Shown here: in pieces, positions 25,481 to 33,992 of the stretch
Layout: each line of letters begins with the position of its first letter
Numbering within the stretch: the first letter of the stretch is position 1
Origin: Terriglobia bacterium
Lineage (GTDB): Bacteria; Acidobacteriota; Terriglobia; Terriglobales; Acidobacteriaceae
NCBI GenBank assembly: GCA_020073015.1
Contig: JAIQFZ010000023.1
Location: 1-44,341, forward strand
DNA length: 44,341 bases
Reading direction: 5' to 3'
Position numbers and translations under genes: made by a program
Notes under the pieces: model-generated
Seen by the model: the letters and a program-made list of their open reading frames with translations, nothing else
What the model was told of the DNA's origin: nothing
Database searches by the model: none

Positions 25481-26776
25481 CTAATCCAGCGCATAGATGG
25501 TGAGTCCGCTGAGAAGCTTGGGATAGAAGTCGGTCGATTTTTGGGGCAGCACCTCGCCCGCAAACGCGATGTCGCGCACCTGTTCCATGCGTACCGGATT
25601 CATCAAGAGCGCTATTTGTGCCTGGCCACTGCGGACCTGCGCCAGTCCGTCCTCGGTCTCGCGGCAATAGGAAACGTTCTGCTGGTCGCGGACGGCGTCT
25701 TCGGAGATTTTCAACACGCCCTCCAGCAGACATTTGTGCAGTTGGACGACGTCGAGCGCCTGCTGCCTCAGGGAGAAGCCGGCGAACCGGTTGGTCCCTT
25801 TTTCCTTGGGTGTATGCATCAGGAAGGCCCGGCCAGCGGCAACGGCGAGCAGGGCGGTTCCGGAGCGCCCTGCCTCCTGCAGGATGGACGTAACCCGCAC
25901 CGCATCAATGCCGGCATCGACTTCTTCTACGTTGAAGAATTTGCAGGCGTCGGTCTGGAATTGCACCGCGGAAAAGGACGGCAACCCGAAGACGATGCGA
26001 TGGGTCGGCAGGATCAGCAGGCCGGGCCGGTTCATGTCGACGAAGGTCATCATGACGGAGTCGTACGGTGCGGGCGCTGGGTTGGCAGCAGCGGCGCGGC
26101 GTTCGTTGCGGTAGGCCAGGGCGGTTTCATAGCGATGGTGGCCGTCGGCGATGATCAACTTCTGCCCTTGCATGTATTCCTGCACTTGCTGGATTACCGT
26201 GGGGTCGGAAACCCTCCAGACGCGATGCAGCACCGAGTACTCATCAGTAACCTCGATGTCGGGGGCGTTCGGCGATTCGAGCAGGGTATCGACTTCACCG
26301 GACCCGCTGTAGAGCATGAAGATCTGCCCAAAGTGGGCGCGGGTGGCGCGCAGCAGGTCCAGGCGGTCGGCCTTGGGCTTGGCTAGGGTCTGCTCGTGCC
26401 GGAAGACGACGCCGGCGGAATACTCCTCGATCCGGCCCAAGCCGATGAAGCCCCGCCGTTCTGCGTGGGCGCCGGTGCCGGGAACTGTAAAGGTCTGGGA
26501 ATAGCTGTAGAGGGAAGGATCGCGGTCGGGGCACAAAACCCCAGTCTGGCGCCAGCTTTGGAAGGACGCCGCGGCGCGGGTGTAGACGTTTTCACCCTTC
26601 CCGTCTCCTGGCAGGTGCTTGCCGAGGATGATCCGGACCAGGTTGTAAGGGCTGGCCTCATAGTAACGTTCCTGCAGCTCGGGGCTGATCTTGTCGTAAG
26701 GCTGGGTTACAACCCGTGAGGCTGCAACCCGTTCGGGGGCATAGCGTAAGGCGCGAAAGGGAGAAATCGTGGCCAT
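25481..26776 (-). CDS. DUF1015 family protein
   Basis: A 431-residue cytoplasmic protein of the widespread DUF1015 family, whose function is not established. Signatures include FRALRYAP near the start, VVTQPYDKISPELQERYYEASPYN, RRGFIGLGRIEEYSAGVVFRHEQTL, KADRLDLLRATRAHFGQIFMLY, and the distinctive IADGHHRYETALAYRNE. The C-terminal half has MNPVRMEQVRDIA and LPQKSTDFYPKLLSGL. The ATG at 26776 matches the family N-terminus; a frame-open extension of 19 residues is not needed. It is divergent from the first VWFA gene. Confidence 0.92.
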   Translation of the reverse strand: MATISPFRALRYAPERVAASRVVTQPYDKISPELQERYYEASPYNLVRIILGKHLPGDGKGENVYTRAAASFQSWRQTGVLCPDRDPSLYSYSQTFTVPGTGAHAERRGFIGLGRIEEYSAGVVFRHEQTLAKPKADRLDLLRATRAHFGQIFMLYSGSGEVDTLLESPNAPDIEVTDEYSVLHRVWRVSDPTVIQQVQEYMQGQKLIIADGHHRYETALAYRNERRAAAANPAPAPYDSVMMTFVDMNRPGLLILPTHRIVFGLPSFSAVQFQTDACKFFNVEEVDAGIDAVRVTSILQEAGRSGTALLAVAAGRAFLMHTPKEKGTNRFAGFSLRQQALDVVQLHKCLLEGVLKISEDAVRDQQNVSYCRETEDGLAQVRSGQAQIALLMNPVRMEQVRDIAFAGEVLPQKSTDFYPKLLSGLTIYALD

Positions 26777-26900
26777 GGGTAACGCAGAATTGTAGCAGGC
26801 ACCCCCTTCTTCCAGAGCCAAAGGAAAAAACATGCACAGGGCGGAAGGCCTTCTATGCTGTCAAAGGAATGTCAAATGTTGTGGCGGCACCTGAAAAAGC

Positions 26901-26929
26901 TGGAAACAGATATTGGGGAGTGCTAGTAT
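26901..26929 (+). promoter_or_regulatory. Candidate sigma-70 promoter for VWFA genes
   Basis: TGGAAA (26901-26906) and TAGTAT (26924-26929), separated by 17 bases, each match the consensus at four of six positions. A start about 26936 would leave a leader of roughly 90 bases before the ATG at 27028. Confidence 0.3.
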
Positions 26930-27027
26930 CCGGCTTAGGAAGGGGTTTTTCTATGGCCCGCCGCTGGGGATGCGGGTCAACTCGCTCCCAAACGCCAGTT
27001 CGCGGCTGTGCATTGTTTGTAGGGCCT

Positions 27028-28041
27028 ATGTTGTATAGCAAACGGTTCTCCGCGCGGTTTGTCTCGGTTGTTCTTCTGCTGGTCGCTGCCTGTGTCGCCG
27101 CTCCGGTTTCTGCCCAAAACTTAAACGAAGAGGTCCACGTTCAGCCGCGTGTGCAGCCTCCCGCTCCCAAAGGGCCGGAGATCGATCCCGCACTTAAGAC
27201 TCATACCAAGCCTTACAAGGTTGATGTGGAGATGGTGCTGGTGCCGGTTACGATCACCGATCCCATGAACCGGTTGGTAACCGGCCTCGATCGGGACAAC
27301 TTCAGCCTGTTCGAAGGCAAAAACGTGCAGGACATCAAGACGTTCTCCAGCGAAGATGCCCCGGTGTCTTTGGGCGTTGTTTTTGACATGAGCGCCAGCA
27401 TGGGGAGCAAGATCGAACGCGCCCGGGAGGCGGTGGTCGAGTTCTTCAAAACGGCGAATCCGCAGGATGAGTTCTTCATGATCACCTTCGCCGACAAGCC
27501 CGAGGAGATGTCCGACTTCACCAGTTCGGTCGAAGACATCCAGGGGAAACTCGTCTACACGATTCCGAAAGGGCGCACGGCGCTGTTGGATGCCATCTAT
27601 CTGGGCGTGAGCAAAATGCGCCAGGCCAAGTATCCGAAGAAGGCGCTGCTGATTATTTCTGATGGCGGCGACAACCACAGCCGCTATACCGAGGGCGAGA
27701 TCCGGTCGACGGTGAAAGAAGCGGACGTGCTGATCTATGCGATTGGCATCTACGATCACTACTTTCCCACCGAGGAAGAGCGGTTGGGGCCGACGCTGCT
27801 CAGCGACATCACCGAACTGACCGGTGGGCGTGCGTTTACCATCGATAATCCGAATGACCTCGCCGACGTTTCCACAAAAATTGGCATCGAACTGCGCAAC
27901 CAATATGTGCTGGGGTACCGTCCAAAGAATCCAGTGCGCGATGGCAAATGGCGTAAGATAAAAGTGAAGCTCATTCCGCCAAAAGGACTGCCGCCGCTCC
28001 GGGTTTATGCGAAGACGGGCTACTATGCGCCGACGGAATAA
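27028..28041 (+). CDS. VWFA-related Acidobacterial domain protein 1
   Basis: A 337-residue exported protein. The ATG at 27028 opens a clear signal peptide (cleavage near PVSAQ, residue 30); the frame is open upstream through repeat-like sequence. A beta domain (about 62-110, VPVTITDPMNRLVTGLDRDNFSLFE) is followed by a von Willebrand A domain with MIDAS motif D120-M-S-A-S124, a later Thr (GRTALLDAIYLG) and Asp (ISDGGDN). The C-terminal ELRNQYVLGYRP and YAKTGYYAP are hallmarks of the TIGR03436-type family abundant in Acidobacteriota. It probably binds metal and a protein ligand outside the cytoplasm; the partner is unknown. It overlaps the next gene, a paralogue. Confidence 0.92.
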   Translation: MLYSKRFSARFVSVVLLLVAACVAAPVSAQNLNEEVHVQPRVQPPAPKGPEIDPALKTHTKPYKVDVEMVLVPVTITDPMNRLVTGLDRDNFSLFEGKNVQDIKTFSSEDAPVSLGVVFDMSASMGSKIERAREAVVEFFKTANPQDEFFMITFADKPEEMSDFTSSVEDIQGKLVYTIPKGRTALLDAIYLGVSKMRQAKYPKKALLIISDGGDNHSRYTEGEIRSTVKEADVLIYAIGIYDHYFPTEEERLGPTLLSDITELTGGRAFTIDNPNDLADVSTKIGIELRNQYVLGYRPKNPVRDGKWRKIKVKLIPPKGLPPLRVYAKTGYYAPTE

Positions 28042-29134
28042 TTTTCCTCTGCTGGTTGTTCTCCTCTTCACAATCTCGTTTCTGACCGCCGCGCAAACCG
28101 GAGCAGGATCGGCCGCAAGCCAGGCGCCGCCCGCAAACGCTCCCAGTGCAGCCGCGAGTTCCGCCACCGCGTCGAAACCGCAGTCGCTTCCGGCACAGCC
28201 GCAGGACAGCACCAAGCCTCCGGTGAGCCCGTCGGGACAGGCGGAACCTTCAAGCGCCCCGCAGAGCCCGGATACCTCCGACAGTGGCGTGTTCGTCTTC
28301 CGCAAGCAGGTTGAGGAAGTGGTGCTGCACGCCACCGTGGTCGACGATAAACAGCGCATCGTCACCAATCTGGAGAAAGCCGCGTTTACGGTGTACGAAG
28401 ATGGACGGCCGCAGACGATTACTTCCTTTCGCCACGAAGACATTCCAGTCGCGATGGGGATTGTGGTCGATAACTCGGGTTCGATGCGCGAAAAGCGGCA
28501 GAAAGTGAACGCCGCGGCTCTGAACCTGGTGCGCTCCTCCAACCCCAGCGACGAAGTCTTCATCGTCAACTTTAACGACGAGTACTACCTGGACCAGGAT
28601 TTCACGTCGAATATCAACAAGCTGAAAGAGGGGCTGGAGAAGATTGATGCGCGCGGCGGTACGGCGCTTTACGATGCCGTGGTTGCTTCCGCCGATCACC
28701 TGAAGGGCGCCAAGCTCGACAAGAAAGTGATCTTTGTGGTGACCGACGGTGAGGACAATGCCAGCACCGAATCGCTGGAACAGGCCGTGCGGCGGCTGCA
28801 GGCCGAGAACGGGCCGACGGTGTACGCGATCGGCATTCTGGGAGAGGAGGAGCATCCCAAGCGAGCCAAGCGTGCCCTGCAGGTTATGTCGGAGAGGACC
28901 GGTGGTCTTGCCTTCTTCCCCAAGACTCTCGATGACGTGGACGCCATCAGCCGAACGGTCGCGCATGACATCCGAAGCCAGTACACGATTGGATATAAGC
29001 CCGCGACACCGAAGAATCAGGGCGGCTATCGCCAGGTGAAAGTGGACGCCCGTTCCCACAACTACGGAAAACTCACGGTCCGCACCAAGAGCGGCTATTA
29101 CGCCGGCCCCGAACCCGCTTCGGGAGCGCAGTAA
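28025..29134 (+). CDS. VWFA-related Acidobacterial domain protein 2
   Basis: A 369-residue exported paralogue of the preceding gene, starting 17 bases inside it. An ATG 18 bases earlier is also in frame; MRRRNNFPLLVVLLFTISFL gives a compact signal peptide. An Ala/Ser/Pro/Gln-rich linker (about 25-85) is absent from paralogue 1. The MIDAS is D149-N-S-G-S153, with GGTALYDAVV and VTDGEDN following, and the C-terminus has DIRSQYTIGYKP and VRTKSGYYAGPE. The overlap implies translational coupling and perhaps equal expression of the two proteins. Confidence 0.92.
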   Translation: MRRRNNFPLLVVLLFTISFLTAAQTGAGSAASQAPPANAPSAAASSATASKPQSLPAQPQDSTKPPVSPSGQAEPSSAPQSPDTSDSGVFVFRKQVEEVVLHATVVDDKQRIVTNLEKAAFTVYEDGRPQTITSFRHEDIPVAMGIVVDNSGSMREKRQKVNAAALNLVRSSNPSDEVFIVNFNDEYYLDQDFTSNINKLKEGLEKIDARGGTALYDAVVASADHLKGAKLDKKVIFVVTDGEDNASTESLEQAVRRLQAENGPTVYAIGILGEEEHPKRAKRALQVMSERTGGLAFFPKTLDDVDAISRTVAHDIRSQYTIGYKPATPKNQGGYRQVKVDARSHNYGKLTVRTKSGYYAGPEPASGAQ

Positions 29135-29154
29135 GCGCACGTCACGTTGCATTT

Positions 29155-29742
29155 ATGAAATATCCGTTCTCGGCGATTCGCGAAGAACAAGTTCCGCGTT
29201 GCCGGGTTGCGCTCCTGCAGCACGTCCTCGATACCTACGCCAGCGAGACAAATAAAGTGATTTCCGTGTGGGCGAGCTTTGCGGACTCCGATCTTGGCTA
29301 TCGCCCGCATCCGAGCTCCAGTTCGGCCGCCGACATCATGAAGCACCAACTGCTGTCGGAGCGGCGATTCTTTGCGGAATTCCTGGGTCTGCCGGAAGCC
29401 GCAGCGGAACAAGTCTTGCCGAAGAGTCTTTCGGTCGAGCACTTCAGCCAGCGGATGCTGGAGCTTGCTTTGCCGCGTCTTGGATTCATGGCGGAGCGCA
29501 ACGAGGAGTGGTGGCGGACGGTTGTCCCTTTCTTTGATACCCGCCGGGAACGAATCTGGATCTTCTGGCGGCGCGTTTTGCATACCGCTCATCACCGGAC
29601 ACAGTTGACGGTCTATCTGCGTTTGCTGGGAAAGCCGGTGCCGGCCACGTACGGGCCGACGGCCGATGTGAGTTGGCAAGGCGCCGATCCCACTACGACG
29701 GTGGAGGCGGCGGGCCGCTCTGGCAAAACCAGTCGCGATTGA
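29155..29742 (+). CDS. DinB-like four-helix-bundle protein
   Basis: A 195-residue protein of the DinB/YfiT superfamily. The expected metal-binding histidines are His64 (IMKHQLLSE) and the pair region LHTAHHRTQL (His143, His146 and His147), within helices HVLDTYAS ..., ERRFFAEFL and QLTVYLRLLG. Family members are metal-dependent thiol transferases or stress proteins; the thiol substrate here is unknown. It follows VWFA2 by 20 bases and precedes the cysteine synthase by 31 bases, so it may be cotranscribed with sulfur metabolism genes. Confidence 0.85.
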   Translation: MKYPFSAIREEQVPRCRVALLQHVLDTYASETNKVISVWASFADSDLGYRPHPSSSSAADIMKHQLLSERRFFAEFLGLPEAAAEQVLPKSLSVEHFSQRMLELALPRLGFMAERNEEWWRTVVPFFDTRRERIWIFWRRVLHTAHHRTQLTVYLRLLGKPVPATYGPTADVSWQGADPTTTVEAAGRSGKTSRD

Positions 29743-29773
29743 CGCTGGCGCCTGGCGTTCCTTACTCTGTAGA

Positions 29774-30724
29774 GTGGCCACGACGAGATCAAGCTCCCGC
29801 CTGCGCGTTAGCGACGACATTACTCAACTGGTTGGCGAGACCCCGATGCTGCAACTGAAGAAGCTGGCGCCGCCGGGATCCGCTGACATTTTCGCGAAGC
29901 TAGAGTTTCTCAATCCCGGGGGCAGTGTGAAAGACCGCGCGGCCATTGGGCTGATCGCGCGCGCCGAAAAGCAGGGGAAGCTCCGCCGCGGCGGAACAAT
30001 TATAGAGGCGACGGCGGGGAACACCGGTATCGGGCTGGCGCTCATCGGGGTGAATCGCGGATACAAAGTTCGTCTCTTCGTGCCGGAGAAGTTTTCGGAA
30101 GAAAAAGTCGTGATCATGCGGGCCCTCGGCGCCGAGGTGACTCGCACCCCGGAGGCCGAGGGCATGCAAGGCGCGATCCAGCACGCAAAGGATCTGCTGG
30201 CTTCCGACCCTTCTGCCTTCTTGGCAGCCCAGTTTGACAACCCCGCCAACACCGACTACCACTACGAGACCACTGCCCGCGAGATCTTTGAGCAAATGGA
30301 TGGGCGCGTCGACGCCATCACGGTCGGCTGCGGCACGGCGGGAACCTTTACCGGAATTGCCCGTTTTCTGAAAGAGCGGCTGGCGAAAGTGCACGCCGTG
30401 GCGGTCGAGACCCAAGGTTCGATCCTGGGTGGAGGGAAGCCCGGTCCGCACAAGGTGGAGGGCATCGGCAACAGCTTTATTCCTGGAAACTTCGACCGCT
30501 CTGTTTGCGATGAAGTGATGATGGTGACCGATGATCAGGCCTTCGGCATGGTAAAAGAACTGGCGGCGCGCGAAGGCGTACTGGGGGGCTCCAGCGCGGG
30601 AGCCAACGTGTTTGCTGCGGTCGAGATCGCCAAACGTCTGGGAGCAGGGAAGCGCGTAGCGACGCTGATTCCGGATTCCGCGGAACGGTATTTGTCGAAG
30701 AAGATTTTTGAGGGTGGCATTTAG
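29774..30724 (+). CDS. PLP-dependent cysteine synthase / cystathionine beta-synthase
   Basis: A 316-residue fold-type II PLP enzyme. PLP is held by Lys53 (GGSVKDRAA); the substrate loop is TAGNTGIG, the phosphate cup CGTAGTFTGI, and the C-terminal GGSSAGAN contacts the pyridine ring. The start is GTG at 29774, near the usual N-terminus (SDDITQLVGETPM). No CBS domains are present. It could make cysteine from O-acetylserine and sulfide or cystathionine from serine and homocysteine; the next gene, a cystathionine gamma-synthase/lyase, favours a transsulfuration partnership. The choice cannot be settled from motifs alone. Confidence 0.88.
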   Translation: MATTRSSSRLRVSDDITQLVGETPMLQLKKLAPPGSADIFAKLEFLNPGGSVKDRAAIGLIARAEKQGKLRRGGTIIEATAGNTGIGLALIGVNRGYKVRLFVPEKFSEEKVVIMRALGAEVTRTPEAEGMQGAIQHAKDLLASDPSAFLAAQFDNPANTDYHYETTAREIFEQMDGRVDAITVGCGTAGTFTGIARFLKERLAKVHAVAVETQGSILGGGKPGPHKVEGIGNSFIPGNFDRSVCDEVMMVTDDQAFGMVKELAAREGVLGGSSAGANVFAAVEIAKRLGAGKRVATLIPDSAERYLSKKIFEGGI

Positions 30725-30762
30725 GGCGTACCCCGCAAAGTTTGTGGCATAAGTTTCACACT

Positions 30763-30790
30763 GTCATCCTGAGCGAAGCGAAGGACCTAT
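30763..30790 (+). repeat. TCATCCTGAGCGAAGCGAAGG repeat
   Basis: This sequence (TCATCCTGAGCGAAGCGA then AGGACCT) recurs in intergenic DNA of many environmental bacteria including Acidobacteriota. It gives the spurious peptide VILSEAKDL. It occupies part of the 196-base gap between the two PLP-enzyme genes. Confidence 0.75.
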
Positions 30791-30909
30791 GTACTAGATT
30801 TCGCGATGCACGCGTAAGTTGCGCGTTCATGATGACAACCCAGAGTTGTGCAGTTGGGAATATTGTTTCAACAGATGGAGCAATGACAACTGATCCTTGC
30901 TGCCCACCC

Positions 30910-30914
30910 AGGAG
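30910..30914 (+). promoter_or_regulatory. Ribosome binding site deciding a TTG start
   Basis: AGGAG lies six bases before TTG at 30921. The alternative TTG at 30897 has no such site and would add eight residues not expected in the family. Confidence 0.7.
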
Positions 30915-30920
30915 AACTCG

Positions 30921-32075
30921 TTGACGAGGAACCATCCCGGCTTTTCTACCCGCGCCATCCACACCGGCCAGGAGCCTGACCCCGCCACCGGCGCGGTCAC
31001 CGTTCCGATTTACGCGACCTCGACCTATGTGCAGGAGGAGATCGGCAAGCACAAGGGCTACGAGTACGCGCGCGTCTCGAACCCGACGCGCGACCGGCTT
31101 GAGACCAACTTGGCTGCACTGGAAGGCGGCATCGGTTCGCGCGTGTTCGGGAGCGGCATGGCGGCGATCAACGCCATCGCTACGATGCTCAAGGCGGGCG
31201 ACCACCTTGTTGCCGGACACAATCTCTACGGCGGCACGCCGCGGCTCTTCAATCAGGTGTGGGCGAACTTCGGGCTGACCTTTACCTATATCGATACCTC
31301 TGACGTAACCAACGTCGAGCGCGCGCTCCAGAGAAATACGCGGATGGTGTACCTGGAAACGCCAACCAACCCACTCATGGAACTCTGCGACATTCGCGCC
31401 ATCAGCGACCTGGCGCACCAGCATGGAATCGAAGTTGTCGTTGACAACACTTTTATGTCGCCCTACTTTCAGCGTCCGATTGAACTCGGCGCCGACATGG
31501 TTATCCACTCGACCACAAAATTTCTCAACGGACACAGCGACGGACTCGGCGGAGTCGTGGTCTGCACGAAACCTGAGCAATCCGAGAAACTCGCCTTCCT
31601 GCAAAAAGCTGCGGGGGCCATCTTGTCGCCCTTTGAGTGCTGGCTGATTCTGCGCGGGGTGAAAACTCTGGCGGTGCGCATGTTGCAGCACGACTGCAAC
31701 GGCCGCAAGGTCGCTGACTATCTCGCGAAACACAAGAAGGTGCAGAAGGTGTTCTATCCCGGCTTGGCGAGTCATCCGCAGCATGAGTTGGCCAAACGCC
31801 AGATGTCTGGCTTCGGAGCCATGATCGCGTTCGAGACCGGCTCGCTAGAGAACGCCAACAAGATGCTGCGCAAGGTGCGGGTGTGCTCACTGGGCGAATC
31901 GCTCGGCGGAGTGGAAACACTCATCTCGCATCCTGCGACTATGACGCACGCGGCCGTGGGCGAAGAAGGCCGGCGCAAGATCGGCATCACCGACGGCATG
32001 GTGCGTATCTCGGTCGGCATCGAGGACGTGGAAGACATCCTCGCCGATCTAGACCAGGCGCTGGCGGCGATCTAA
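30921..32075 (+). CDS. Cystathionine gamma-synthase/gamma-lyase (Cys/Met metabolism PLP enzyme)
   Basis: A 384-residue fold-type I PLP enzyme. The N-terminal GFSTRAIHTGQEPDPATGAV and YATSTYVQE, YARVSNPTRDRLE, FGSGMAAINAI, VYLETPTNP and VVDNTFMSP blocks are complete. Lys200 (HSTTKFLNGHSD) binds PLP, and SLGESLGGVETLISHPATMTH closes the active site. It interconverts cystathionine with homocysteine or cysteine. Synthase and lyase cannot be told apart reliably by eye. The TTG start at 30921 follows AGGAG. The stop overlaps the convergent outer-membrane protein gene by four bases. Confidence 0.92.
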   Translation: MTRNHPGFSTRAIHTGQEPDPATGAVTVPIYATSTYVQEEIGKHKGYEYARVSNPTRDRLETNLAALEGGIGSRVFGSGMAAINAIATMLKAGDHLVAGHNLYGGTPRLFNQVWANFGLTFTYIDTSDVTNVERALQRNTRMVYLETPTNPLMELCDIRAISDLAHQHGIEVVVDNTFMSPYFQRPIELGADMVIHSTTKFLNGHSDGLGGVVVCTKPEQSEKLAFLQKAAGAILSPFECWLILRGVKTLAVRMLQHDCNGRKVADYLAKHKKVQKVFYPGLASHPQHELAKRQMSGFGAMIAFETGSLENANKMLRKVRVCSLGESLGGVETLISHPATMTHAAVGEEGRRKIGITDGMVRISVGIEDVEDILADLDQALAAI

Positions 32076-32908
32076 GGCGAGGCGCCGCTCGACCGGTGCC
32101 GCCGCCATCCCGGATACGAGTTGCCAATCGAGTACGTGAACCCGGCGAAGACATGCCGGTGCGGCCCGCCGGAACTGAGCCCGCCTTCAAAGCCGCCGTC
32201 CATCACAAGTCGCGGAGTGATCGTGTAAGTGAGTGCCCAGAGGGAAGAGACGAAACTGGCTGTCGTTTGGTCGAGCTGCGTGTCCCCGTAGAATTCGCCT
32301 GTGAACCCCAGCCCGCCGCGAATCGTGTGGGAAAACGCCAGATTGAGCTGATCATTCTGATCGAAGCCCGCCGCGCTCTGGCGGCCGATCCAGAAATGCG
32401 TAGCGTTGAAATCGAAATGAACACCCGCGATGTCCTTACTTGCCAGGAAACCGAAGGAGTGATCCACGCGGCCCGTTCCCAGACTGTCTTCGGTGCTGGC
32501 GGAAGGGATTTTTGCGGCGTAGCTGAAGGCGAGCGTCGGCCATCGTTTCGTTTGCCTATAGAGTCGAACCTGCGGCCCGATCCAATTGTCGCCGAATCCA
32601 CGATGCGTCGCCCCGCCGCCAGTCTGCGAAAGGAGCGAGGTCATGGTCCAGCGCAGCTCGACGTCGCAGAGCAACCCGAATTTCAGGAGGCCGCCAAGGG
32701 AGGTCTGGCGAACACCTTCTTCGGGCCACGTACGATCCCAACCATACTCAAGTTCCAGCACGCCGTACTGAGTGATGTCGGCAGGATTGGCAACGGTAGG
32801 CCGGTTTGGATTGGCGACGATGGAATCGGCATAGCAGCCCGTTTGTTTGCCCATCCACTGAGCCCAGGCCGGAGTACTCGCGATCAGAGAAACCACGAGC
32901 AGCGCCAT
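32072..32908 (-). CDS. Putative outer-membrane beta-barrel (transporter-like) protein
   Basis: A 278-residue protein. The ATG at 32908 opens a signal peptide (LLVVSLIASTPAWAQ); a longer frame to 32986 would add 26 residues and is less likely. The rest is alternating polar/aromatic strands typical of a beta barrel: GVLELEYGWDRTW, SLGGLLKFGLLCDVELRW, PQVRLYRQTKRWPTLAFSYAAK, HFDFNATHFWIG and a final strand HVFAGFTYSIG. It resembles the MetA-pathway-of-phenol-degradation-like/transporter barrels of Acidobacteriota. The substrate is unknown. It lies alone on this strand, divergent from the methyltransferase gene. Confidence 0.7.
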   Translation of the reverse strand: MALLVVSLIASTPAWAQWMGKQTGCYADSIVANPNRPTVANPADITQYGVLELEYGWDRTWPEEGVRQTSLGGLLKFGLLCDVELRWTMTSLLSQTGGGATHRGFGDNWIGPQVRLYRQTKRWPTLAFSYAAKIPSASTEDSLGTGRVDHSFGFLASKDIAGVHFDFNATHFWIGRQSAAGFDQNDQLNLAFSHTIRGGLGFTGEFYGDTQLDQTTASFVSSLWALTYTITPRLVMDGGFEGGLSSGGPHRHVFAGFTYSIGNSYPGWRRHRSSGASP

Positions 32909-33041
32909 GCGTGGTCGCCATGAGGCGGTACGACGGTTCCTGATTGTCTCGGGCGCGCGTGTTGGAGATGGCTGGGGCGACGGCACATCAACGATTATCC
33001 TTTAAGATGAGTTTTCTGGAAGTAGATGCGCTGGAACTGGG

Positions 33042-33842
33042 ATGACCCCTCCGCAAACATCTCGCGAGTGGAACGCCGGGGAATACCATCGTCTCTCGGC
33101 GCCGCAGTTTCAGTGGGGGCAACGCGTTCTCAGCGAACTGCACCTGCGGGGAGATGAGTGTGTTCTGGATGCCGGCTGCGGTACCGGGAAGCTCACTCGG
33201 CTTCTTCTGCAGAATCTGCCATACGGCCGCGTGGTAGGCCTGGATCTGTCCCGGAACATGGTGCGGCTTGCGCACGACAGTTTGAAGGCGGAATTTGCTG
33301 GCCGCGTTCAGTTCGTTGCCGCCGATCTCGTGGCCCTCCCATTCCGCGAATGTTTTGACGGGATCTTCAGTACGGCCTCGTTTCATTGGGTGCTCGACCA
33401 CGATGCGCTCTTTCGCAACCTGTTTGCATCGCTCAAGGGCGGCGGCTGGCTGCATGCACAATGCGGCGGCGGACCCAACCTCGCGCGATTGCGGGAACGC
33501 GTGCGCTCGCTTTCACGGACGCTTGCGTTCGCGCACTGGCTGGCGGGCTTTTCCGAACCGTGGTTCTTTTCCGATGCCCAGGGGGCCGCTTCACGCCTGC
33601 GAGCTGCAGGATTCGAGGGCTGCGAAGCGGGCCTGGAGCCCGCATCCTTCGCGGTATCCACCAGTCAGGAGTTCCAGGATTACCTCCGCACATTCGTACT
33701 TCACCGCCACCTTGAACTCCTGCCAGAGGAGGAGTTACGTAATAGCTTCGTGTGCCAGCTTGCGGATACCTCTGCTCAAGACGATCCGCCCTGGACGCTG
33801 GACTACTGGCGATTGAACTTGCGGGCGCGCAAGCCGGAATGA
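33042..33842 (+). CDS. SAM-dependent class I methyltransferase
   Basis: A 266-residue cytoplasmic enzyme with the Rossmann-like SAM fold. Motif I is VLDAGCGTGKL (41-51), the acidic residue after strand 2 is in VVGLDLSRNMVRLA, and motif II/III includes VQFVAADLVALPF and FDGIFSTASFHWVLD, as in type-11/BioC-like and trans-aconitate-type methyltransferases. The C-terminal cap (about 170-266) resembles BioC/Tam. No biotin genes are nearby, so a precise substrate is not assigned. Confidence 0.88.
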   Translation: MTPPQTSREWNAGEYHRLSAPQFQWGQRVLSELHLRGDECVLDAGCGTGKLTRLLLQNLPYGRVVGLDLSRNMVRLAHDSLKAEFAGRVQFVAADLVALPFRECFDGIFSTASFHWVLDHDALFRNLFASLKGGGWLHAQCGGGPNLARLRERVRSLSRTLAFAHWLAGFSEPWFFSDAQGAASRLRAAGFEGCEAGLEPASFAVSTSQEFQDYLRTFVLHRHLELLPEEELRNSFVCQLADTSAQDDPPWTLDYWRLNLRARKPE

Positions 33843-33992
33843 CCTATTCCGGCGAGGCGGCATTCAGGTTACTCCAGTAATCCCCTCTTTGTCGTACCGC
33901 CCTTCCTGTCAATGTCAAAAGGTCCGCGAAACTTTCCCGATGCGCCTGGGTTCAAGCCAATGTAGGCAGTAAGCCTCAGGAGAGAGAAAGTT

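Noticed and set aside
27121-28569. Minus-strand open frame of 482 codons
   Set aside because: It is antisense to both VWFA genes and has no recognisable protein features.
30725-30920. SAM riboswitch or small gene before the cystathionine enzyme
   Set aside because: The region holds a common dispersed repeat, and no S-box core or coding sequence was seen.
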